Shown in pieces: positions 13,201-25,200 of a DNA stretch of 64,000 nucleotides. This DNA comes from Manduca sexta (lineage: Eukaryota; Arthropoda; Insecta; Lepidoptera; Sphingidae), in assembly GCF_014839805.1 (NCBI RefSeq), contig NC_051124.1, forward strand, positions 7,750,001-7,814,000, written 5' to 3'. The notes under the pieces were generated by a model that worked only from the letters and a program-made list of their open reading frames with translations, was not told the origin of the DNA and searched no databases. A program made the position numbers and the translations under genes. Each line of letters opens with the position of its first letter. Position 1 is the stretch's first letter.

Positions 13201-16200
13201 GGATATCTCTTTGTTTTATGACCTAAATATGTCACAAAAATGGCTCGGACGGTGAATGGTCTTGTCTACCCTAAAAGCGAGAAGTTTTAGTTTCTTTCAT
13301 GATGCGGAATCTAAAACATTCTAAACTGAACTGATACTTCTTGTATTACAAACTTTTTAGGTCTGGGTTTTAGTTATGATACTTTTATTTAAATTATTAA
13401 GTACGATGAACCTATTCCAAATATCCTTGGTTTAATAGAACTCTTCAAAATGAGTTCCTGGAATAGTATTTATCTAATCAAAGTTATGTCTCTACTACTC
13501 TACAATACATGGAAACAAAACAGTGACTAACTGATTAATTACAAGTTATTGCGAAATTTCATAAAATTTTGCTATAGGCTTTTAACTAGAATTCTTAAGT
13601 AGTTCTTACATACTTTCCGTTGACTAATTTTGGCCACGATACAGATTAGTTAAAATATAAATAAATATAACGAGAATAATCTGCTAAAATTATCTAATTT
13701 TGCGTCAGCAAATGAGCGAGAGTTTTTGAGTTATCGCTTGCTTTACTGGCGAAGGAAAACATCGTGAGGAAACCTGCATACCTACACGTGATATAAGTTA
13801 AGTAATATTTAGAAACAAAGCATATTTCTGTTATGAATCCATTCATGCCAATGAGTTTATGCGCACTCTAATCATGTTTGCAAAACAGTGATTTGCGATA
13901 AGCGCCTATTGAGGTGATTGTAAGGAGTTAGGAACGAATTCAATTTAACGTGATTTACCGTTGGCATAATAAAATCCATTAATCATTTGAAATGAAACTA
14001 TTTTACGCATTTTATAAGGGTTTTTTTTATATTATAATTTTCTCCCAGCGTTTCGAAGACAGCCTTCATGGTTACGGGAAGACTAAGGTGTGGGTCGTCC
14101 GAAAATTCAAACTTTAAATATTTACCTACATTTCACAAATATAATTTATTTTGTAAAACTTTTTTTTTTATTTCTATCATTCGCGTAAACAATAAATCAT
14201 TTCTATTCAATCAATTAAAATTATATATTACTATTTTGATACATAGTTTGAGTAGATAAACAAACTGAAACAACATTTGCTTATTGTGATGCTACATGAA
14301 TGATAGCTTTTTATTTTTATTGGAAATAAATTAGTACATTTTTTTTTTCCAAGGATATAATTGTACAAAATAGAAATAACACGGTAGATTCCTATGTTTA
14401 ATTTACCAATTTGATTTATGTGACTGAAAATAATAAAGAAAAGAAATTCTTCCGGAAAATTAGCATCAAAATTAGTTCAAAAATAAATCAGTTATTTATG
14501 TTTAAAATATTGTTTGTTAGAAAAATGGAGGCGTGGCGGGATTACCGTGCTATCTCTTTCCCACGCAGGCAGCGTTATGACTAGCGACACTTATTCACCA
14601 AATTTCAAATTATTGCCTAAATTTTGAGAATTCTTTTCCATTACATTTTAGACGACGTATTATATATATGTTAAACGTAATTATTTCAAAAAAGTACTCA
14701 ACTACCTTATTGAGCATTTAGTAAATTTTTCCTTATATTTCATAACATCGGGCTCTGAGTAACGTTTACAATTTAATCGCAATGGTTTTCACGAAAGAGT
14801 CAAAAAACAAACTTTTAGCATTAAATCACTCACCTTATAAACAAAGCAATGAGTAACCAAACTATGACGAAACTTGTCACGCAACGCGTGTAAAACTAGT
14901 TATCTATACGTAAACGTAAAGTTGGTTTTTGTGTGTTTTGGGCACAGTAAACTTTGGCTATACAAATATTTGTCCATTTACGCGCGCTCCTTTCTGGAAC
15001 TACTCTGATACTAAAAATTCTTTAAAAATTTACGAAATATCCGTGAATGATAGATGTTATTTAATTCGGAAACTTTTATGTAAGCGTGGCCGGGAATAAT
15101 TAATGTTTATGTATTATCTTTTATTCCTGATATGTATGGAAGGGTCGACCGCTTCGAAACTATGCATTTTAAATCACTGATATTTAAAACAAAAGAAAAA
15201 CCGACACCTAAAATCAAATTAAACTTTGTGAACAAGAATTATTAAAAGACAACCATTGGTATTGGTAACCATTATAATATAGGTAATGCTAAATTATTTT
15301 TTGGTTTTTAGTGGTTTTTGAAGACGGTATAATTATATATTTATTTGTTACTTAGTTTAGCTGGCAATTGTCCTGAATATAGAGATCGTACATGTTAATA
15401 TAGAGGCTACATTTTATCCCTAAAATAATTCAAAATGGGGCTGTTATTAGAGCAAGATGTTTTTTTCGCAACCAAAGCTGCGTGTAGCACTTCACATAAA
15501 TTGCGACGTACGAATTTATATCTGACTGGCTGGCTGTGTACCCATTTGGCCTTGGCAAAATGTTTATTTTGACCATTCCGATCACAACTGGTTATGCCGT
15601 AATATATATTTCCGTGGCTCCATTTTTAATGTTGAAGTGATGTGTGTTTCCGATAATCGGGACGGATAAACTTTTGTATACTTATACGTTTTTACGTAGT
15701 ATTAAAAAATTAAATTGTATATAGGTAGTAAGTACAATTAGTTTCCGTACAATTTATTCACTTAAGTATAGTGGTTTCCGTAGTTTAATTTCAATTAGGG
15801 CATAGGTTTAAGAAAGATAATCTAGTCTTAATGTAATTTAGTGCTTAAGTACTGTTTATAATGATTATGTTCTGTGTTATGACTTTTGTTACATAAATAA
15901 ATACATACATAGCTTTTGCCTGCGTCTTCACCCGCGTGAAATAAAATCTGGAATAAAAAAGTACCCTATAGGACTCAGGAGTAATGTTTTTCTATCAATA
16001 AAATAAAATTTCAAAATAAGTTAAAGTAGTTTCTGAGATTAGCACATTTAAGCAAACAAAAAAAACTCCTCAGCTTTATATGAGAGTATAGATTACACTC
16101 GTGTACTTAGGCTAAGCCACGACTGTAATTGATTACCCATTCCAAGGACTCAGCAAACACCTTAAAAGGCCTCCGAAATTAACTATACTATATGTATACT

Positions 16201-19200
16201 TACACACAATGAACAAAAAATAACATTGAACTTACCTAGTGTGACATCATCCTAATAATATGTCATCAAGTTGTTGTTCATAATACGTGTTTTTTTTTCA
16301 AAAACACGGCTTTATTTATGTGTTAGATCTAAGGAAAGCTTTGATGGCCATATAGGTAAATAGGATATTTTTGACTCTCTTACCTATACCACTATCGATG
16401 CCGTCTTTCGAATAGAACGCCCGTAATTTCAAAAAGATGAATTCGCCCTTATAGACGATAAAGAGGTCCCTGACCTTAGTTATATACCATGATCGCAAAT
16501 GTTTGACCAATTTTAATTACTTCAGTCATAATTATCGGTTTATCCTTAATACTTACAAGAAAAAACTCAAATAATTACTTACAAGAAAAAATCGACTTTA
16601 TAACGGTGATTAGTCGCAAACTTCGCGTCCGCTTAGGTCGTGGTAAGTTACCTGCACTATATACCCAGTAACGACGAATATCCGATTTATCCGAAACGAG
16701 GTGTGTGCAGGCGCCTCACGTGACGTCACCTGCCAAACAGGTGCGCCTGCGAGCGTACCGAAAAAGTCACGAAAACTGACGCGAATGTACTTGACTAAAT
16801 TTGTTTTAGAAAAGTACTAAAAGTTTAGGCTTCATTAAATGGGCTTATTATTAAGTCCCTCCACCCCGAAATAACTTTAATGATTTATCTAATAACGCCA
16901 TCTAGTTGCATTTTATGGAAGCTTGTAATTGAAATAGGAATTCCAAATACGTCTTTTGCAATAGAAATGGTCATGGTCATGGCATGGTCACAAACGACTA
17001 GTCGAGCATGAAATTACTTTTCAAACCATAAACTAACGTAAATATATATAAACTAGTATATTGTAAAGAACAAAACAATGAATCAATCATGGAATATTTT
17101 GATGCGAATGATACGATGACGATAGTTGACAACCTTGACTGAAACGAGTTTCCAATTAACATTACAATAGTGATTGGTTATAGTAAAAACTACATTATAA
17201 TCAGTAAACAAGCTAAATACATACAAATCATAACGGATTTTTTCCTTTCCAGGGGTATGCAAAGATATTATTATTTATCGCGACCACATAACGCCATTTA
17301 TATTATAATACATGAGAGACTTCCTGCTGATAGTGAGCAGAAAACCCGGTAACACTTTAGCCGACCGGGAATCAAACCTAAGACCACAGCACGGCTATTG
17401 TCCATAATAACCCCAACGAGGCAGTCAAATTACATTTCTGTAAAAAAATAATGTTATAATAATAGTTTAGTATTTTATACTGTTCCATTGCTGGACATGC
17501 CTCCTCTACTACTGACGATTCAAGCCTTAGTCCACAAAGCTTGTCTAATTCTAAATTCTTTTAACGTACCTCGGATAGGTATATAGGTTACCACGCGATG
17601 TTTTCCTTTACCCTTGAAGCTGGCAGTAATTGAATAAGTATATAACTTAGTTCAATGTAAATATTATGATATAGCGGCGATAGCCTAGTTGGGTGTGGAA
17701 CGGACTGCCAAGACGAATGTCTGCAGGTTAAAACCCAAGGGCACACACCTCTGACTTTTCTAAAAATCATGTGTGTATTCTTTGTGAATTTATCGTTCGC
17801 TTTAACGGTGAAGGAAAACATCGTGAGGAAACCTGCACATCTGAGAAGTTCTCTATAGGAATTTCGAAGGTGTGTGAAGTCTACCGATCCGCACTAGGCC
17901 AGCGTGGTGGACTAAGGCCTAATCCCTCTCAGTAGTAGAGGAGGCCCGTGCTCAGCAGTGGGCAAGTATATAATACAGGGCTGATATTATTATTATTATA
18001 TTATGATATAAAAAGAGACAGGTATATTTTAATGTCTCAGGATCACAAGCGCAGTGTAATATTACTGTTGTTACTTTTATGGGTAGCCGAGTTACCTTAA
18101 GGCAAACTGCTTGCTCGTGTTATGATTCATTGAATAGAAAATAAATGACGCACTATCGTAATATTATGGTTTCTAACTCGGATAGATTAGAAATAGCACC
18201 TGGATTTGTAAAAAGGCCGTATAGGCCGCGGCTACGGGCGGCAAATTTCAGAGGACGCTCATTCGATTTAATTAATCATTCGTTTATTTAACTATAGTGC
18301 CCTACATAATACAAACAAATGAAAAATTATAATTAATTATTTTAGAAACTTCCATACATAAACCTACCAACATGAGGCGGCAGAAATTAAGTGACCTACC
18401 CTCATAAAAAATATAAATCCAGCACTGAGTAGCACAATTTTCTCACGTGAGAGATAATGAGGAGCAAAGGATACGAGGACAAAAGATCGATTGTGCATTG
18501 AATAACAATACAGTTCGCTGATGTCACCATCGTTTTCCATAAGAGTCGCATTTATCGTTTCTAAACTCATTCTTATGTTTAGCAATACATTAAATCCTCC
18601 GTGACGTAATTGTATTGAAATACGAGCACCGTTATGAAGTCCTAGGTTCGAAGTACTCGGGCAAAGAGATATTGGGTTTTTCTATTCAGTATCAGCTCGG
18701 TGTAAGGGATGTGTGCTCGATATGGCGATGGGCTAACCCCCTATCACATCATGGGATGATAGGATGCAAGAGCCAAAGCAAATTAAAACAATGGTTGCAT
18801 CTAGCCTACCCCTTCGGGAAAAATGATGCAAAACATGTATCTATTATCTCGCAACATCAAACAAAACATAAGAGTATGTAACTATATTAGTAAGTGATAG
18901 ATAGATTATTATATAGGAACCGCCACCCTGTTGTCATTCTCCTCACAAATAACAGCAATAATTATAAGAATCATGGAGTTATAAAGCAAGAAAAATACGT
19001 TGCGGAGGGAAGAGTATTGCTAGAAAGTAGGGCATCATGTTCCACGAGATAAAACATGTTAATGTGCATTACATTTGGATGGCGGCCAAATGAAGCGGGA
19101 AAAAATGTAGGTATAAGGTCCTTGATACTCTTTTTAGTATAATTAGGTTTTGCGACTTCGCTCTCGTGAAAAGTCCCTTTACAAAAGTTCCTAAATCACT

Positions 19201-22200
19201 GTATCTATCCATAGCGCCATCTGTAGGAGGCAATATCTATTTTAAAAAGTCAGATACTTACACCGGGAGCAAATTATCGGGATAAAAAGAAGCTCAAATA
19301 TTATGCCTGGGTCTGGTTATGTTATGTTTGTCCGTGTGCCAAAGTTCATCCAAACGCGCTCACGTTCTTCTGCGTTTACTTCTTACAAACATCCAAAAAA
19401 ATTCACAATCTTAACATTTCTAATATAAATAAGTTAATAATACATATAAGACAAGATATAAAGCAAGATAAAATGTACTAGGTTTCTGCCCGCAGCTCCG
19501 CTACCTTTGAAATCCATCTAGGTAAATTACTTCTAACCAAAGATTTAAAGTTAATTGCAAACATTTTAAAACGGCCACAACGTTTTTCTGATTTTATCGA
19601 GCCGATGTTAAAGCCTATATTCTGCTGCCTGCCTGCTTTCAATTATGCTCCGTCCAGCTTTGAAAACTACATGAAAATTCAGGAGTTAAGAAGATATGCG
19701 CTAACAAACAAACAGAAAAAGACAGCTAGAAAATAATATGTTATTTCTCTTCTTGATCACCCTTTTTCTTCCTTATTACTTTTCTTTCACATCGGATTCT
19801 TTTGTTTATATACATAGCCAGTATGAACCCCGATTACCAGTGTTTACGAGTTTTATAAATTTTTGAACCAGTTTCGCCGGCTTGAATGACCTTTCTCGGA
19901 ATAAAAAACCTATTGTAATTTTTTTTGGTAGAAAAGTGTTTATGTCAGGACATGGTTTATGTGTGCTAAAATGTGCCCACGCCTATATTGCGACTTAGGC
20001 CAAGCAGTGAGATCACCTCACTACTCATACATGGCATAAGGCCTTCGTGTGTAAGGTATAAAGATGTTAATTGACTAAGTGTAGGCAAACCTTCGCCAGT
20101 TGGTACCAGTAGGTGCAGTTTTTGCTACGTCGTTTGGATGATGTCATACGACGCCATTTATATTCGGGCGAGCGGTCGCCTTGGACGCACGGTGACCTTT
20201 AGACAAGCGTACGCTCAAATTGTATATTCGCCTTTACAAAAATGTGTTCTACGTTAAAACACGTGTTATTATTTAGCTCTAAATTTATTGTTATATTATT
20301 ATAGAGTTCGCGTTTTTGTACGTAAAATCTGACACCCTGAAATCTAAAAATGTTGCTATATTATAAGGTAACAGAACCCTTAAACTAACAAAAAATCGTA
20401 ATGTGTTTTCGCACTACAACACAAAAGAAATACCAGAAACATGAACAGTGGGTCTTGTTAGCACGCTTCCTTATGTACTACTACTACTACCTTACTACTT
20501 TAACCTTAAGTACAATTTTCTATACAGACAGTGTCGTGTGCAGAAAATAGTTAAGAACAAATTTAATTATTGCATATAATAAAGTATGTCAGACTGGATT
20601 GCGACTCAAAAAATTCCATTTCTACTATCAAGAATACAGGCGACAGAATATCTCACAAGAACGCGACTCGGTAAGGCGATGTCGTTTAATTTTGATGTTT
20701 GTGATTGGTCAAGGAGACCAATGCGTCGGTCACGTGTTAACTTTGCAACCAATCGGAACAAAACGACACGAAATCGAGTCGTGTTGTTTTTGTGTCATTA
20801 TAAGTACTCTAGTTGCTTTTTTAATTGTACCTGCGTGGATTTAGAAAATAGCTGAGCAGAATAGGGGATGCTTGATTTGGTACATTATTCTATATGTAAT
20901 GGTTAATAATACGAAAAAGAAGCACTCTTGCGGAAAGTGCATAAAAATTGGTTAAGAAATGAGCGAGTAATTCATATCTAAAATATTGTAATGTGCAGAA
21001 GTGGGCGCGATGTGGGAATATCGCTTCATCTCGTTCTTTCGCACGCGTCGTAATTCCCGATGACGTCACATGTGGGTATTTCGTCTCTTTTCTGTTTCTT
21101 GTTAATTACCCCTTCCACCAAAATTCAAACATTTATAACTTGTTGATTTTTTACCGGATTTTAATAATTCCTTCTGTGTTATAATTTATATTATGTAAAT
21201 ATTTGATAATAGTAAAGAACAAAAATGAGTCCGGTACCCTATTAAATGCTATTTCTTTAATATGATTGCCGTATCGCAATCGAAGTTTGTTGACTCGAAT
21301 TTTGTTAAATTATGAATATATTATGCTGTATTGAAAAATAAATTAGGGACGAGTTAAAGACCACCGAGACAAACAAACTATTTAATCACAAATAACACCA
21401 AGCCATCACAGCAAGTCAGCATTTTATACCCTTTCCCAAATAGGGAAGAAAATGAAAAAAATAACGCACAAAATCCGTAAGATTTTTGCACGCACAACAA
21501 TAATTTGAACCACAAAAACATTCTCATAAATTTCCCGTAGCTGTAATAAAATTGTTTGCGCGTAGAAAAGCCGTTAAAAGGGGAATAAAAAGTTTGCTCA
21601 TTATATCTATAAATGGTGATCTTTGTAATCATTGCAAATAATAACTGATATTTATTCAGAATTATATAAAAAACAATGTTATTAAAATGTATATGCATAT
21701 TTTGTTAAAAAAAACATCTCTAGTTAACGTCAACCTTACTTTATTATAATTCTTTTTTGAAACTAGAACTCACTGCTACTCTAAATTAATTGCTGTTTTC
21801 AGATTTGTACTATAGGGTAGTTGACGACTTTCTTTAAATATATTTATCTAAAATGTATTTCATTCAAAATCTATAGGAAACATAATTTTCAAAATATACG
21901 CAATAGTTAACAAGTTATAAAGCATATGGAAGTGAAATGTGACGTCACCAAGTGCCACCGGGCATAACGTTGCGTGAGTGAGAAAAGGACAGCGCGATAA
22001 CCCCACCAAGCCCACACTTTTGCTCGCAACAATATTTCAAATATGAATAACTGCTTTATTTTTCAACCAATTTTGATGCTGATTTCACAAAAGAATTTCT
22101 TTTGTATATTATTTTTTGTTACATATAAAATAATAAACTAAATCAGACAAAGAAACTAAGCTACTCTATAAATATTTTTTGCCATCGTAAAATATGCTTT

Positions 22201-25200
22201 GACGAATCTTTATAATTACTATCAGTATCCACTTAGATAAACGTTACATACAAATAAACACGGGCACAAAATCCACACTCCTGGCTGTTACTGAGCAAAC
22301 CTAATATCACCTTAACCTGGATATCGAACCCGAGACCTCAAGAATCAAGACAGCAATACAGTTCTCTACACCATCGAGGTAGTCATAAAAAATTCATGTT
22401 GTTAATCGATGTCTTTGTTGTTATAATTTCTTTTTTTAAAAATGTCTATTCATTAATGAAGATAACGCTGTATGCCAGAGACAAAAACAAATATGGCTAC
22501 CAGGGCGTCATACGAATAAATTAACTTAACTCAACCAATTTGTTAATCAAGCGACTGACAAACTATGAGAAATGACCTCACGACCCCCGACATAAGCCAA
22601 ACTGGTGAATGAGTTAACATTTCCTTTTTGTTTACGAGAGGTAAGTGTACCACTACCACGGAGTCGGGGCCACCAGCCTTATGATCCTAAACCCGCCCGG
22701 AGATAGGAACCATCAAGAATGAGCCAAGCGTCGGTCTTGCGGACGAGCGTGATTATAAACTTATAAAGCGTGCCGGTCATTAAGGCCTGATAGATTGTTT
22801 AATCAATAACTATACCAAAATTCACTGAGTATTGATTTATGAAGCATTTACCACGTCGTTGTCCTTACTCCTGAGTCTTCAAATGCATAATTTCTAGTTA
22901 CACAGTTGTTTAGTTGGTTGAACTAAATTGATATTAGGAAATACTGTCAACTGCTTACATTTTTGTGTATTACAGCATCTGTGCCTATATAGAAGTAGTC
23001 TGATTTATTTTGTTTAAATGAATATTAAACATGGACATGTATAAATAAATATTCTTGGAGTTTATCTCGGTTTTTTATATATTATAATTTTCTCCCGATG
23101 TTTTGAAGACTTGCAGCCTTCATGGTCACTTTTAAATTATAATATAAAAAACCGCGATAGAATCCTTAAAATAGTTCTTTTTTTAAAATTTAAGTAGTAT
23201 TATAAAAACTATTTGATTATTAGGTATAATATCTTAGAATTAATATTATTGTCTGTAATCGTTGCGCATAAGCAGACTCTAGAATGATTGTCAGGATTAC
23301 ATCCTCAAAGCAAAGTAAAATATTTGTTTTATCCTCAAACATTTGCTTCTAGTCCGTAAATCATTATGTATATTACTTGCCTTGAATTCGATAAATTTAC
23401 GTTCATAACATAGGTAGTAGCGGCCATGTGTTACGGCTATTTTTAAAATAATGAAACACTGTTTCCTCTCTTGTTATCGACGGAAGATAAAAAAAACACT
23501 GCTAATTAATTCCAGCGAGTTTTGATATGTGAACAAAATCTATTGTAAATATACCTTTTATATCTAGAGATTCTGCCTTTTTATTAAAGACTGCTATAGA
23601 TTCATAAAAGTAATACTACGAATTATTGCTAGCTTTAACGTTGAAGGAAAACCTTGAGAGGAAACCTGCATACCTGAGAAATGCTCTATAGGAATTTTTA
23701 GGGTGTATGAAGTCTACCAAGTCGCACTAGGCCAGCGTGGTGGACTAAGACCAAACTCTTATCAGTAATAGAGTAGGCCCATGCCCAACAGTGGGACAGT
23801 ATATAATGTAGGCCTGATATTATTGTTATATGCGAACAAAGCGAAATATAGCTGGGCTCTTAAGCTGCAACAGGCTTTAGTTAAGGATTTTTGTACTGTT
23901 TATATGGAAGGAGTTAACTGACTTGTTTGTTCCAGGTTCTTGCTTGCGCTGTTACCAGTGCAACTCTCAAGAAGACCCGGCCTGCGCTGACCCCTACAAA
24001 AGTGCTAAGGCCCCAGTGGTGAGTTGAAAGTAAAAAAGTAACCAGGGAAGTCAGCCCATAAATCCCATAAGAAGTCGGTGGAAATACATAAAATTTCACA
24101 TGAATTGAAAACCTATCCTTATCCAAGCTATGGTCTATCCCTGTGCCGAGTTATATATAAATCCCTTCATTTCTTTCTGACTGCCTTGATGACGTAGTTG
24201 TAATTGTACAAGGTGCAAGTACGAGTACCACGTTTAGGTCCTAGGTCCGTATCCTGGTCCGGGGCAAAATAATTATGACTGGGTTTTTCCATATTAAAAA
24301 TTTCTCAGTCGCAGCTCGGAGGAAGTTGGCGGCGTGATACCCTCGTGCCTCGGAAAGCACGTAAAGTCGTCGGTCCTGCACCTGATCTCTCTCTGGTTAT
24401 GTCGGATCGCCGTCTCACCGGACTATAAGAGTGAAGGAACAGAGAGTGTTCCTGTGTATTGCACACACTATAATATATCCTGCGTACCTGGCTGATCTCC
24501 GTTGAGATTAGCCACCGTGGCCGAAATTCGGCTAGGAGGGATTCAATTCACTTCAACGGATTTTTACGTTTACATTCAATAAAAGTTTAAGTATTCCTAA
24601 TGGTTTGCATTTGTTATAATAATATTAACTTATCATTAATTGTAATTGTTTTTCAGGACTGCGCTTCTCAAGACTCCATAAACTACAATCAGCTGTACTT
24701 GCGTAACATGTTGCCTCCTGAAGTCTTTGGCACCGTCGCTGGAGCCCCCAGATATTGCCATAAGATTGTTACCCGTAAGAACTTACTATTTTATCTGCAC
24801 CTCCCCTGTTGATTGGCAGAGAATGCATTCAGCATTGAATCCGCCTTTACATTTGATGTACCTATAAAGTATAAAAAAATGGCATTGTCCATCAAATAGT
24901 CAATGGTTAAATGAATGAATTCATCTATTAAGAAAAATATTTTATTTATCTTAGATAATAATAATTTAAAAGTGTAGATTAAATATACTTTCATGAAGTC
25001 ATTTTTAAATTTTGATAAGACTTTAGTACTCAGATAATATTTGGTGCACGTAGATACCTACGTATTATTCTCAATTTAAGTTTTATCCTAATAAACCCTT
25101 GTGCCTCAATTCATCCAAATTTGCCGACACCTTTAAGATAACCTAAAACACATACATACGTAATATTAAATAGATTCAAGCAGTTCTTCTTGGTTTTTAA

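Noticed and set aside
16316..16510. Minus-strand 64-codon frame inside gene 1 intron 1
   Set aside because: No domain, no splice context and no recognisable homology; kept only as a note in the unassigned stretch.
17674..17997. tRNA gene at the head of SINE family A
   Set aside because: A and B boxes are present, but there is no foldable cloverleaf with acceptor stem; the tRNA-like part is the SINE promoter.
20586..20855. Two overlapping plus-strand frames of 80-90 codons
   Set aside because: Both lie in a foldback-like repeat; no signal peptide or domain.
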